Origin: Ilex aquifolium
Lineage: Eukaryota; Streptophyta; Magnoliopsida; Aquifoliales; Aquifoliaceae
Direction of reading: 5' to 3'
Length of the DNA: 64,000 nucleotides
Assembly: GCA_951799425.1 (NCBI GenBank)
Contig: OX637398.1
Coordinates: forward strand, 4,397,501-4,461,500
Both the position numbers and the translations under genes were made by a program. Shown here piece by piece: positions 38,097-50,962 of the stretch; the first letter of the stretch is position 1, and the number at the start of each line of letters is the position of its first letter. The notes under the pieces are model-generated. The model had not been told where the DNA came from and searched no databases. It saw nothing but the letters and a program-made list of their open reading frames with translations.

Positions 38097-40016
38097 TGTA
38101 ACACCCCGCATTTTCATTTAGATATGTATATAGATATATACTAAATAATAGTTGTAAAAATGTTGATATAGTATAACTCGAAGAAATAATATTTGAAATT
38201 TAATTTTAGTATGTGAAAATATGAAATTTTATGTCCTAGAACTTGTACTAAATAGGTTTGAGATAGAAATATGTGTTGGAGGGGTTTGTGATGGATTTGG
38301 TTAGTGTTGGAATGAATTGGAAATGGAAAACAAAAGAAATAGGCAAAACTGGGTAAATGGTACCGGTACTGGGTACCGGTACTAAATGGTACCGGTACTG
38401 AGTACCGGTACCCCGATTCCAGAAGGTTTCTTGTACCGGTACTGGGTACCGGTACCATTTGTCTGACGCCCGCCGAACAGTAAAAATCGGGATTTTGGTG
38501 TTTTAAAACACCCTTTTTAGCCTCATTTGCCCCATTTCTTCGTCTCCCTCTCACCCTAACCCTCCTAGAAACCCTTAGAGAGAAAGAGAGAAAGATAAAA
38601 CTCAAGATCAAAAGGAAAGCAAGAAGGTCTTGAAGCTTGGGTATTTGGCTAAAACTCTTGAGCATTGAGGTAGGGGATTTCTTCTCTTTCTCTTACATTG
38701 ATGTTAGGGTTAATAAATATGTATGTTTTGATTCTTAATGATATGTATTTGCTATGGCTCCATTGTTTCTTGGTTCTTTTGAAATTGTTAACATGTTTTA
38801 CACAAGTTAGGGTTGAATACCCATGAAATCTCTTTTTGGTTTGAAAAACCCTAGTTTTCAAGAGTGATGGGTTTTCCTCTTGAACTCTTCCTTTATTCTT
38901 GATTTCAAAATCATAGTGTTTTGTGTTGAGTAATGAAATGATATTGTTGTGATCTCTTGCATTTTCTTTGTTGGTTATTGAAAATGTCACATGCTTAAAT
39001 TGGGGATTTTTAAGATATTCTTGTAAATTGTGAAATTGGGTTTGATATTGTATCTCTTATGAGTGTGGGATGACCATGGGTGGCCTTTGACGAGATATCG
39101 TAGAGTTGGTAGACGTGTTGCTTGCTCCGTGTGGGTTGGCATTTCTCCTACCACTCGTAGTGGGGTTAGTGCTTTGGTAAGACTAAACCGCTATTGCTCA
39201 CGGGTGCCGTGTAAGAGGGTTAGTATACTAATGCCTGGGTTGGATACGTCACTGCCATTGGTGTGGCATACGCTCTTCCTAAAGGATGGATATCTTGGAT
39301 AAGATTTGTGTGGGTGTGTGTGGGTTAGATATTACTCAATGTGTCGATTCATGAGGTTTGTCTTACATCATGTTTGAGATACATATACATATTGATGGAT
39401 TGTTGTATTATTGTGGGAAAATGGTTTATATTTTGGAAAATGGATATGTATTGGATCTTGGTTTCTTTTACTGTTTATGTAAATTACTGTTGCTACTTAA
39501 ACTTGAGATCCATTTTAAAATGTCTCTGTTTTACTTCAAAGATTATGTATGCTATTTGTAAAATGAGACCGGTCATTTTATATGTTTTTATAAACCTTGT
39601 TTGAGTTTGGGAAGATTATGCTACAGAGCTTCGTGCTCATCCCTTACAATTAATATTTTTTAGATTTGGCTTTAGAGGAAGAGCTCGGTGTGAATGAGCC
39701 GGGCCTTGGGGAAGCTTCCTTGGAGGGGTACTTAGATCCCGAATGGGACAACTAGAGATATAGCTTCTTTTGTACTAGACTAGGTTATTCATTTTGAACC
39801 TTGTAAAGTCTAGTTTTCTTTTGTAATTCCGCTGCGCTACATTATTGGATTTTTGAGATGTAAATGACATGGTTGGGCATATTCTTTTGGATAATGATGT
39901 AAATATTTTATGGATGATGAATGAAGTTTAATTTATTTATGGATGATATTTAGTGCTCTCATGATGTGAATGTTTTAGAATGTAATGCCGTCCAGGGTGG
40001 TATTTGGGGTGTTACA
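38097..40016. mobile_element. Solo LTR, 1,920 bp
   Basis: Fossil of an LTR retrotransposon, probably Ty3/gypsy. It starts TGTAACACCCC and ends GGGGTGTTACA, with a perfect 5-bp target duplication CGGCG (38092-38096 and 40017-40021). No internal region is present, so it is a solo LTR left by LTR-LTR recombination. The exact target duplication suggests a fairly recent insertion. It interrupts R1 copy 2. It contains six copies of the palindrome GTACCGGTAC. Confidence 0.9.
38359..38457. repeat. Cluster of GTACCGGTAC palindromes in the solo LTR
   Basis: Six perfect 10-bp palindromes in about 100 bases, separated by short TGGG, TAAATG or TGAG-type linkers. Confidence 0.9.
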
Positions 40017-40786
40017 CGGCGCAAGGATGTGGTGGTGTTGCTGGTTGAGTGTGTGGCGGTGGTGGGCTGAAAAAGTGGGTGGGTCGGTGAATGAGTGGAG
40101 TTTGTGATATTATATGTATATGTATTAATAAATGGGTGGGAGGGCGGGTGGGATAACCATATAAATCCTTGTGAGGATGGAGGCAGCGATGGATCGAAAC
40201 TCATCCCCATTAAACCCGTATGGTCTATAACTGGTTCAAACGGAGCGAATTTGGATGAACATCTGTTTTTCTCCGGTCCACTGTCATCCTTAAGCAAAAC
40301 AAATGACATGTGGTTCAGAACAACTCCATGTTTGTGAAATTAGTCGAGGATCATCTATTATGTTTCTCAATCGTGTCGGGTAGGGTTATCCATGGGCTAG
40401 GCTCGCAAATTTTTTTCGGGTCGGGTGAGTAATGTAGGTCCAAGCCCTTACCCAAGTGAGTTATCGGATGGGCCGGACCGGACTTTGGGTAGGGATAGGC
40501 TACCCGCAGCCCAACCCATAAGCCTATTGGGCGGGTCTGCTTGCGGGGTTTTTTATATACAACTTCATTTAAAAATAATGAATATTTTGTAACTTAATAT
40601 TTATGTAAATTATATTTTTGAATCAAATGTAGAGTCAAAATGGAAAAAAATAAAAGAATGAATAATTTTATTTTTAATTAGGGGATAAACTACATCCAAT
40701 AGAATAAATACATCTCAACTAGGTTGACATCTACTCACTTATCTATCATTTGCATTACTTTACCCTTTAAAACTTGTATGCTTAAT

Positions 40787-41200
40787 TGTAAGACCCGAAC
40801 ACGAATAAAGATTATGCGAACATTTATTATGAGCATGTTCACAAGTGATAGGAATGTGTATGATTGGTAATTACTATTTAATTAGGAACATTGATATGAG
40901 ACCTGAACCTGTACAATCGGTATTTTTAATATTTAGAGAGTGCATATGAATAATGTATGAGAATTATTTAGATTGAATGACGATGAGCGAATTGTTTTGT
41001 TTAAGTGTGTAGAGTTAAATAAGTATGCTTGAATGTGGCCTAATTTTATTATTTTATGCATGTTAGTGCATAGGGCACTAAGTGGGTGCCAAGCATGTGA
41101 TATTAACTTATTGTTTATAAATATACTTGCTTATGTATGCAATAATTGGATTAAAGGCTAGTAATATAGATTATTAGGTGTATTATTTATTTGGATATGG

Positions 41201-41245
<45 letters not shown>

Positions 41246-43994
41246 TACACATGCATTGGTGCACCGTCCACTAAAGTAAAGTAAGGAGATATATATCTAT
41301 ATATACACATAAAGACATGCAAAGAGTGCAATGAGTGTAATGAGTGCACTCTATATATACACATAAAGACATGCAAAGAGTGTAATGAGTGCACTCTCCA
41401 CTAAGGAAAAAATTGTGTGGGTGTAATTTAGAGGGAGGGGGAGTGGACGGTTAGAGGGAGAGGGGGTGGGCACTCCACTAAGACTTATAGAAATAAAATA
41501 AAAAAAAAGGAAGAACTCTCTTGAACCATTTGGGGGATCTTCGGCTAAGAAAAGAAAAAAACAAAGGAAATCTCTCCAACTTGGAGGTCTCGGTCATGGC
41601 AAGGAACTAAAAGAATGGAACTTTAAAGTGGAGCTTGGTGGTGGGTTTAATGGTGGAAGAGTAGTGGTGGTGCTTGGGGGTGTAGGAAGTGGGTACAAAA
41701 GGTAAGTCATGTAATCTACCTTCTTTCCTTTTCAATGTATAGATAAAAATTCTTAGTGTATGCATTTTGGGTATTGCATGTAAGTTAAGTGTGATACTTG
41801 TTGAGATATGGGTACCATTGAGTGTTGCATGAAGGCTTAGCTTGATGCTTGTGTGAATGTGTAAGCATAACTAGAGTCATGGCATGAAATATAAAGAAAA
41901 TTATGATTGTTGTGTGTGGGGTGGGTTTCGGCCAAGAGAGGAAATATATTGGTGGGTAGCTTAGAAATCTTGTGAAATGTTAATCGTCCCTTGAACTCTC
42001 ATAAATCCATAGGTATGAATTAGTTACAAGAAAGCATGTGATTTTATGGTTTCATGGAAAAATGGAGTAAATTCAAGTTTACTTTTAGTATGTTTATGAT
42101 TTTATGAGAATGGTTGAATTTGGAGTAACTTGTATGAATATATTGATTTGGTTGATTCGAGAAGAATAATTCAACTAATTCGAGTAGATTAACTTATTCG
42201 ATATGAATAGATTATTTTATTTAATTAGAATTAATTATTAAAATTCGGTTTGAATAAACTAATTCTTACTTAAGCAATATTATATATTAATGCGGAATGG
42301 GTTGGTAAATATTGGGTGTACCAGATCTAGAGGCGAACACCTCAAAGAACGCCACACTCAAAGTTCTGGCAGAAGGGTCGTCTACAAGATAGAATTCCAC
42401 GTAAGGTAGGTGCAATATCCTACATCTTTTATTGAGTAACAATTAAGCTTTGTTATATGTTTATGTTATGATTTTTGTTGAGACTATACAACTGAATGGT
42501 AGGATATCGTTGTATGATCGGAATTGTCTAAGCGATAAAGTAAGTTTTTGTGGCTTGGGTCGACTGTGTGGTGGAACAAAGACATGCGTTTCGAGTTGAC
42601 CGTGCGTGAGCCGAATTTATTTGCAAACATGATGCATTCCTATGATGAAATAATAATGAGGGTGTGTGCCATCGAAATGGCGAGAGTTGCGATGAGAGCG
42701 TGGCTCAAGCAATCAATTGGAAATATTAAGTATATGATTCGTCTTTGTGACGGGAAATATTAAGTATTTGTGTGACGTCTACGTGACGGGAAATATTAAA
42801 TTTGTGTGTCGTCTACGTGACGGAAAATATTAAGTATAAGATTCGTCTACGTGACGGAAAATATTAAGTATAAGATTCGTCTTCGTGACGGGAAATATTA
42901 AGTATTTGTGTGACGTCTACGTGATGGGAAATATTAGATTTGTGTGTCGTCTACGTAACGGAAAATATTAAGTATATGATTCGTCTTCGTGACGGGAAAT
43001 ATTAAGTATTTGTGTGACGTCTACGTGACAGGAAATATTAGGTTTGTGTGTTGTCTACGTAACGGAAAATATTAAGTATATGATTCGTCTTCGTGACGGG
43101 AAATATTAAGTATTTGTGTGATGTCTACGCGACGGGAAATTGCCAAGTAGTTGCGTATCGTCTATGTGACAGGAAATATTAAGTGATTATAAGTCACCAA
43201 TAAGACAATATTTAATTGCTTGATACGAATCATCTACGTGACCAAAATTAGCCTTGTGATTCGGGTTGATTAAACATCATCTTCATGATAGAATTAAATT
43301 ACGTATTTAAGTCATCTAAGTGACAAGAATGAGAAGTAATTATCTGATTTTGAATCTTCTAAGTTATGAGAATTATTTGTGGTATATGCCGTCTAAGTGA
43401 CGAGAAATATTTGTGTAGCTTGAATTTCCTGTGTGGCCGGGGGTATGCGTGAGAGAATTCGTTGTGTGGCATAGTTTAATTATGTGAAAACAACTATTTT
43501 AGTGTTAAAATTTTGCATGTGGTTTATACAAGCTATGTCTATGTGATGTATCCGAACAACGTCTAAGTGCTGAAGTGTAATTTGAATGTTGGTAATTGCA
43601 ACGTGGTTAAGCTTGTTCCTAAATAAATAAAGTATTTTCTCTATTTCTTGTTGTGCTCATGATTATTGATTGCATCTTTGCTCTCACTAATGGTCTCAAT
43701 AACTTTTCAGGAAAAACCCTAAAGACACGAGGAGTCCACTGTCGAATTTAGAGAGTCGATTGGGATGTAATCGTGGGAGATGTTTTTTTTTTTATGTCCT
43801 TTAAACATAATTTGTATGTATATAGGTCATAGTGTTATTTTTTTTATTTGTATCATTGTCTGTGAATAAGTAGGACTCATGGTGAACTTTTTATTCTAAG
43901 GGTTTTGGGTGAATTTCTATGTATAGGAAGGTGGCAGAGATATGGGGTTGTTGATGGATGTGTTAGATATTGTACCCCATGTTGGGGTGTTACA
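40787..43994. mobile_element. Solo LTR, 3,208 bp, inside the hAT-like element
   Basis: LTR-retrotransposon fossil. It starts TGTAAGACCCGAACACG and ends CCCCATGTTGGGGTGTTACA, with a perfect 5-bp duplication TTAAT (40782-40786 and 43995-43999). It is unusually long for a solo LTR and contains an AT microsatellite (about 41203-41240), a short duplication (about 41290-41400) and a higher-order tandem array (42720-43190). No internal retroelement region is seen. It is the innermost and youngest layer of this stack. Confidence 0.85.
42720..43190. repeat. Tandem array with 104-bp higher-order period built of about 35-bp monomers
   Basis: The monomer is roughly CGTCTACGTGACGGGAAATA plus TTAAGTATTTGTGTGA. 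Three monomer variants form a unit that repeats exactly every 104 bases (GATTCGTCTTCGTGACGGG at 42874, 42978 and 43082). Degenerate CGTCTAAGTGAC-like units continue to about 43420. Confidence 0.9.
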
Positions 43995-44678
43995 TTAATA
44001 CATGAAAAAGAAAATAATACATTATTTATAGTATCTAAATTTTGAAAACTTCAAATTCCGACATTTAGAGATTTATTTCAAAGTTTCAAATTTAATGGTC
44101 TAAAAATATAAATTTTTTTTCAAAGAAAGGGTGGGCGGGCTGGGTTTGGCAAGCGGGTTCTTCGGTCGAATTTTAACGGGTTTTTTCAGGCGAACTATTG
44201 GGCTGGGCTTCGAGTCGAGTAATGGATTTGGGGGCAAACACAAGTCATCTTTTTAAGGATATTTGGCTCGGGCTTGGACGAACAAACTATTGGGTCTATT
44301 TTTTCGAGTCGGGTAATAGGACCCGTGGGTAACCTGCCCTATAGACACCCCTAGTATCGGGTGAGACGGGTTCATATCGAGCCTTATAACGGATTCGTGC
44401 TACAGAATACTCTATCCATACTGGATTCGTTTATTAATTTGTGTCTAATGAATCATATTATATCGAGCTCATATTGTGTCTATCATGTATAACGGATATA
44501 TAAATGAGTCGTGTTGTGTATTTTTTTTGATTAACTTCACTTATACTCAATTCGTTTATCAATTAAATCGTGTCAAAATAACTCGTTTACGAAACGGGAG
44601 ACTTAAAGAAGATCCAAACTTTTTAATTGTATATGATGTTAGTGGATTATGTTATATTTTGACATTTCTATCATCTAT

Positions 44679-46541
44679 TCATCACACCCAGCCCATTTAG
44701 AGAAAGTGAACAAATTGGATGTTCCCCTAAGATTTCCATGAATTTATACGCATGTCTATTAACAAATTATACCCCAATTTCAATTCAATTTCATCAAATA
44801 ATCGTTTATAAGTATAAATTCAGACCAAATAATCGTTTTGATAGGGCAGTGGGGGCCCCCAGGAAAACCCAAGAAAAAGAAAAAGTAAAAATTTCCAATC
44901 AAATTCAAGTCGAACGATTTGTTGGAGCATGTACTCAGGTGTTGCTGTACATGTGCGCGTGAATTCAGGTATGAACATAAAGAAACTAACACGCCGTCCC
45001 CCTAATTTTAAGGCATGTCACATGGGTACTACCAAGAAAATATTTAAGGGTTATCACGTGGTTGTCCTCATCATTGTTGCCGTGATGTAATCAATCATTT
45101 TGAAAAGGGTAGAGAAAGAAAGTAGAAAATTAAGAAAATTTTGGATGATCAAGTTGACGATAATGGGTCACCGTCGTATCTTCTTTCAAGTAGTTTCAGA
45201 ATTTTTCTCTAGTTCTTCTTTTCACTATAGTTTTGCTTCGAATAATCTCATGCGGTATATATCTTGTAAACATTATACTGGAATAAGATGGCGTCTCGGA
45301 GTCATTCTTATTCTGCTCATACTTAATCCAATCGAGACGATCAAGTGCACAACTAAAATTGGTTCAAAATATTGATTGAATTCTCTCGTATACATTAATC
45401 GACCACCCTTCACACATTTAATACTAAACCAAAAGTGTTTTCTTGTCCTTTTTTTTTTTTGAAAAATTCACTTATTATATTTAATTATGGCTAACAATAA
45501 CGTGATATAACGGTTATATTGAATATTTACCGAGGACTGTCTTTTCTCAGACAGTATAATGGCCATCCTCATTTGATCAAAACCTGACAAAGATCTGAGA
45601 CCTCGAACGCGCATTTTGTCAAACATGTTGTGGACTGTGAAACACGCCATTATTATGAACTGGTACACATGAGCAGGTTTATCAAATTTAAATATGGAAA
45701 ATGTGGGCCACCAAATTTAAACCCATCTCCATTTTTGACTGTGGAACAGTTTATACTTAGCATTCAGTGCTCTGTTCATACGCAGAGCGGAAAGGAAGAG
45801 AATGAACACGAAGACGACACTGTGGAAACCGAACATGTTAGTGTTGATTGATCGCAAAGCTCTGGTTTTCTGACCCTGCCAAGTAATGTTCTTCAAACCC
45901 CAACTATAATTTCTTCTCTCATATGTAAATTTTCACATATTAAATGTCTGTTGCCTTTTTTGGAATTTTGAATGGTGACAATTGATCTATGTTTGACGAA
46001 GGTGGGTTGTATATTTGTGTGCAATTGAACTGGTGATAAAGTTTTAATGTTGCGAATCAATTTCTTTTGTTTTCCCGACCACAATATTGTGAATCAAAGT
46101 CACTGTAAGAATTCGTCAATTTCAAGGAAATCAAATGCTTCATTTGATCCATCATTGGGCATACATAACCTTCACGAGCCTTCCTTCCAGAGTTCAGACC
46201 CATTGGGGTTTACGCCGTTAAGCTCATTTAAAACAAAATTTCTCGAGCATAGGAACAGTATTTGAATTTATTTAGGGGGAAAAAACTATAAACAAATCAA
46301 GAATTGAAGAATATTCTAAAAATAAAGCTCATAAACAGAACAAAGATAGAAACAATGACCTTACATTTGGGTATATGTATATCTGATGTTAACTTTTGTC
46401 CAATTTGTTTTTTTTTTTTAACTTTTGTCCAAGAACTTGAGTTTTCATTTGAAAATCTAACTCAGAGTTGACATTACTCTTTACTAGATTTGAAGAAACC
46501 CTGGGAGCAAGGGGACCAACCATTCACAAAAATTGAGAGTC
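44679..46541. other. Intergenic region and remorin promoter/leader
   Basis: No gene I can support. The short ORFs (for example 45100-45375 and 45630-45851) have no recognisable domain. An untranslated first exon of the remorin gene may lie here. Confidence 0.5.
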
Positions 46542-49500
46542 ATGAAGAAAAATTCTGCTTCATTGCGCAATTCAGGTACATATACAAGCCCAGGAACACC
46601 GGAACATGGGGATAACAACGTGGGCGGGATTCAAAAGGGTTGGCAGTCAGAAAGAGTACCTTTGCAGACAAATGGTAGCCGAAGGCATATTAGTGCCGCT
46701 GCGTTGATGCCATTCAATAGTGGAAGGGCTTTGCCTTCAAAATGGGATGATGCAGAGAGGTGGATAACTAGCCCGGTTTCAGCATTTGATGTTTGCAAAA
46801 CTTCAGTCGTCCAACCTCAAAAGCGACCCAAGTCAAAGAGCGGCCCACTGGGGGCTCCGGGGGTTGCGTATTTCTCGAATTATTCACCTGCTGTGCCAGT
46901 GCTTCAAGGTGGGCGTGTGAGCAATTTGATGGCGGGTTTGCCATTTACAAATGGCGCACTGGTTGCTGATAACATGTCCATTCATTATGGCGGTGGCGTT
47001 AGTGCTCAATCTAACCATGTACAAGCTAAGAATAGTATGGCCCGACCTAGTGTTGTACCTGGATGGTCAGATTTGTTACTTGAAGCCTCGCTGGCCAGCT
47101 CCCACGGTACATTGTTCCTCCCTCAGCTTTTAGGCCTCATTCAGTCTATTTCTTACCCTGATTCTTGATATTAAGTGGTTCTTGATATTAAGTAAATAAA
47201 GGGTCATGCATTGACATAGCTGGAAAGGATCTCCTCAAATTCTTAATAAACTACCTGGCTCGAAAACTAGAAATCTGTGTAACGTTAACAGCATCATGTA
47301 CACATCACAAATTACACTGTTTCATAGGATCCCAGTTTTGTATTGAATAGGTGTTAGCCAACATCGGGTTTATACAGTTATCGTCTGCCCTTTAAGTTTC
47401 TCAATCTCTTCATAATATGTTATGCCCCCTATGACTCTCTTTTGTTCTGGCGAAATCACCACTATGCAGGTCGTGTGACTCGAATCTATAAACTCAACTT
47501 AACAAAGCCTTTATCCCAACTATTTGAGGTCGGCTACATGAATCCTGTTTCCCCATTGCGCTTTATCAATGACCATATTTTCCGTTAGACCATAAGTTAT
47601 CGTATCATATTTTACTATTTCATTCACAGTTATTTTAGGTCTATCTCTATCTTTCACATTACTATCGATATGTATCAAATTACCAAATCTGTGAATGTAT
47701 CATCTTTGACTTATTGGTGAAAACAAAGACAAGATTGGATGCATTGGAAACGATGAATGGAAGGGCGAGGATAAGAATGATCTGGTTTTCATTATTGCAG
47801 GAGCATGGGAAAAATGATCCACAAATTTGATAGAATTTATGTAGATCATGCTTTGCGTTGACGTGTTAGAATTCATCTAGAAGAAACCAGAGATGCACCT
47901 GTAATAGAACAGTTATGTTTTTCAAAGTCCTTGTTGATTTGAGCATTTGGAGATGATAACATGAGACCTTGAAGTCTTGACTATAAAAAATCTAAGGAAC
48001 AGTGCCAGTCCAATCTAACTGACAATTGAGTTTAGTAGTATTAAGCAACTATTGTCAACCATAAAACAAAGGATCAAACATATGAGTTCCAATAATACTA
48101 CTTGTACGTAATTTGAGAACTTGATTTGGGAAACTTATGCATTGCTTCAACCATTGGATTGATAATGGACCCCATAAATAATCCAATGGTAGCACTTCGT
48201 AGGTCTCCAAATTAAGTCTCAATAGCATCGCTTTATGATTTCATGTCATCCCAAGATTGCAGGAGAGTCATTCCAATCCCTCAAAGTGATACCAATGCGT
48301 GGTTTACAGTTCGAGATATGTTATGAGATTGTTCCTATGGAGAATCAGAGTGAAAATCCTGTTGTATGAGTTGCATAATCTTCCCTTGAAACTTAATCGT
48401 GCTGCACAACTGCTGTTGTACTACTGCAAGTAAAAAAGGGGAAAGGAAATAGTTCTGGTGAAAATCATTGGCAATCTGAATATGTGCTTATCTCAATTGA
48501 GATAATCTTGTGCTAACATATTATGAAGTTATACCCGTAGGTCTCGGTAAAATTATGGTAGCCCACTAATAGAGTGTTGATTGACAAATAGAATACATTC
48601 TCAAATCATACACTTGAAGCACAGTGTTAGACGATGTTCCAGGTTCTTATCTCCATAACTGAGTAAATTTTTTTTGGCCTCTATACATAAACTGGAGGTT
48701 GTGGCCATTTGATCCAATACATCCATTTGAACTATGTAGAGCTACTATCTAAGGCAGTGTGCAATTGTATCTCAGAGATTAAATAAGTACATTGTCTTTT
48801 TCCTGGCATTTGATGCATAAGTAGGTAACATTATACATACTCTGTCACCTTGAGTTTTTTTTTTACTTACATTTTTCTTGATTTCTTTAAATTACCATTT
48901 TTAGAGAAGGTATTAGAAAAAATAAATTTTATAAAAAATACCATGGACTCCATTTCAATGTCCATGATTGTCGAAGTCCCTAGAGTCAGTTTAGGTGTGC
49001 ATTTTAAGACTCGGAGAGTTGTAGTCACTTCTTGTCTCACTTTGGGATCTTGTGAGTGATGCCGATGCAGTTGATGCGGTGAAAGTGGGAAGCTTCTTTT
49101 GTGTCCTTGGAGTGTGAGGAGAGAGTGATATAGAACATGTGGAGGGAGAAGAGAGACCTTTGTACTGATCAAAGCATGTCGTTTGGGTATCCTTTTTTTG
49201 ATGAGTGAGGTTATCCCATTTGGATGATTCTTTCTTATGTTTTTAAAGATAGAAATATTGATTGTCTTAGCTTCCCTAGTGTGCATTTTGGTCACATAGA
49301 TTGCAATTCCTTGGCTCTTCTAATGGATTTCTGTTAGATATCACAGAAAGGAAAACAATAGCAATGACTATTATTGTGATCAATACATTCACTGATGTCA
49401 GCTTATCACCGATTAATCTAATGTGCAGATGAGAAGCTTGATTGCACCAAGGATGCAGAAACCATGGTTTCCTGTGTTGTTTCGCGACAGGATAGGGCGA

Positions 49501-50425
49501 CCCAGATGAGCCCTGAGGGCAGTACTCACTCATCTCCCGAAGAAAAGTCCTTGTTCTCTACCTCTGCTCCTTCAATCCCTCTTGCACTGAGGCCTCATGG
49601 AAACCATTCTGCTAAAGTGGAAGTTAGGGATGTGCAGGTAGACAAAGGAGCCACAGTGACCTGCCAGTCTAGAAGACAAACTGTGAGAAAGACAAAAATA
49701 CTCTCACCAGATGTTGAGGACCTGGCTTCATCGTGGGATATTGCAGAAGAAGCAAAGAACACATCAAAGTATGTTTTCATTTTTTTTGGCTCTATCTATT
49801 TATTTAATTTTCACTCCTAATTTGTGCCATTAGAATTGGAAAATCTATAATACTTTGGAAGGTCATTGCACAGCTCTGTATTTAGCAGGCTGTCCAACAT
49901 TCAATAAAAGTATGCAAGAGAGATAATGCATGTATTATGAAATATGAATTCTCATCTTTGCAGGCTCCAAAAAGAAGAGGCCAAGATCACTGCATGGGAG
50001 AACTTGCAGAAGGCAAAAGCTGAGGCAGCAATTCGAAAACTTGAGGTTTGCCTAAACTTTACATAGTGTCTAATAAGCATCCAAATACTATTGGGACATC
50101 CCTAAGTCAGGGAAGGAACTACCCCATATCAAGGTTTTTTTTTTTTTTTTTGGAGGGGGGGGGGAAGGTTGGACTGCCTCATCTTCAGGCCTTTACTGAC
50201 AAAACTATTGCTCAGGTGAAACTGGAAAAGAAGAGATCTGCATCTATGGATAAGATTTTGAACAAGCTGAGTGCTGCTCAGATGAAAGCTCAAGATATGA
50301 GAAGCTTTACATCAGAGAGTCATGCCAATCATGTTCCCCGGACTTCGCCCAAAGCTTTATTCATTCGTAAGTCTATCAAGATGTGTCGCTTTGTGAGAAG
50401 TTTCTTGACATGTCATGCAGTTTAA
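46542..50425 (+). CDS. Remorin family protein, four exons
   Basis: Exons 46542-47106, 49429-49768, 49964-50045 and 50216-50425; GT/AG sites and phases close to 398 aa. The first ATG is preceded by an in-frame TTG that I do not use. The N-terminal half is disordered and basic/Ser-rich, with family blocks MKKNSASLRNSG, SKWDDAERWITSPVSAFDV and RPKSKSGPLGAPGVAYFSNY. From about residue 290 a coiled-coil Remorin_C domain follows (EEAKITAWENLQKAKAEAAI, KLEKKRSASMDKILNKLSAA). The C-terminus SFLTCHAV has a Cys typical of the membrane-anchoring end. Remorins coat the inner face of the plasma membrane in nanodomains and act in signalling, infection and plasmodesmata. The long-N-terminus architecture resembles Arabidopsis At1g67590-type proteins (recalled, not searched). 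Intron 1 is 2.3 kb and contains a repeat. Confidence 0.9.
47490..47690. repeat. Dispersed SINE-related repeat in remorin intron 1
   Basis: It has the common plant repeat signature ACAAAGCCTTTATCCCAACT followed by GAGGTCGGCTACATGAATCC and a TCTATCTCTATCTTTCACATT stretch. A partial relative is at about 11222-11290. Exact limits are unclear. Confidence 0.5.
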
Positions 50426-50962
50426 TTCTTGGCATATTCTTCTTCTGGTGCAATCCTTGTCACCAGGCAATTTTTAGTTCTTTCAAAATCTGCCAATCTT
50501 CTTGTTACGTTGGCTTCTTTTACTCATTGTGGGAAACTGGACTTGTTTCTGTAAGATGTCCAGAAGCACATGTAATGAAAAAAAGAACAACTATATTGGG
50601 GTTCATTTTATTTTGTCCCCTCAAATATTTTCAAGTTAAAACTTTTTTTTGGGTAGTGTTTTTAAATACAACTACATTAGCATCACGGTATGTGTGTACT
50701 ATGTTCCAATCTGAATGTTTTCCGATCAAGTGCTTGAGATCTTGAACAATTGGTCATGTTGTCCAAGCCACCTTGATATGATTGAGCATGAACAACTGTT
50801 TCAGAGTCATTCTTAATGGTAACATAACTCCACCTCTTTTTCAGCTCAAATTGTTCATTTTTGGTAGTAATGGCTGGCTTCTGTAATAAATGAGGTCTTT
50901 ATAAGCGATATTAAAATGGGGTCTTTTGTACATAGGCCTCATAAGTGCCGCCAATTCAGAAT
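50426..50962. other. Remorin 3' flank, no further gene seen
   Basis: Includes the probable 3' UTR. No ORF of plausible composition. Confidence 0.55.

Larger units (their letters stand above)
33564..40292. mobile_element. hAT-like MITE family R1, copy 2, split by a Helitron cluster and a solo LTR
   Basis: The left end TAGGGGTGTCAGTGAACGGG and right end ...CCACTGTCATCCTTA pair with copy 1 (5351-5742). The 8-bp target duplication is AGCAAAAT (33556-33563) and AGCAAAAC (40293-40300), matching at 7 of 8 positions. Without the insertions the element is about 670 bp. The R1 sequence resumes right after the Helitrons (TATAACAAATGTGTG) and again after the LTR. Confidence 0.8.
40381..44353. mobile_element. 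hAT-like non-autonomous element inserted in the outer MITE
   Basis: Ends TAGGGTTATCCATGGGCTAG and (reverse complement of right end) TAGGGGTGTCTATAGGGCAG. The 8-bp target duplication is GTGTCGGG (40373-40380) and GTATCGGG (44354-44361), 7 of 8 matching. Without the solo LTR the element is about 760 bp, with GGGC/CGGG-rich arms and an AT-rich core. Confidence 0.8.
40359..44670. mobile_element. Outer MITE (TGTCAATCGTGTCGGG family) of the second nested stack
   Basis: The left part is TATGTTTCTCAATCGTGTCG and the right end ...ATTTTGACATTTCTA. It is flanked by a perfect 8-bp duplication TCATCTAT (40351-40358 and 44671-44678). The interior resembles the intact copy at 61223-61552. Only about 340 bp are its own; the rest is the inserted element 40381-44353. 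Confidence 0.82.

Noticed and set aside
39959-40309. 116-aa minus-strand ORF starting MSFVLLKDDSGPEKN
   Set aside because: It spans the solo LTR end and the right end of a MITE, so it is a chance ORF across element boundaries.
42720-43190. Possible CRISPR-like array
   Set aside because: Units are contiguous with no unique spacers, lie in an LTR of a plant genome, and form a 104-bp higher-order tandem repeat.
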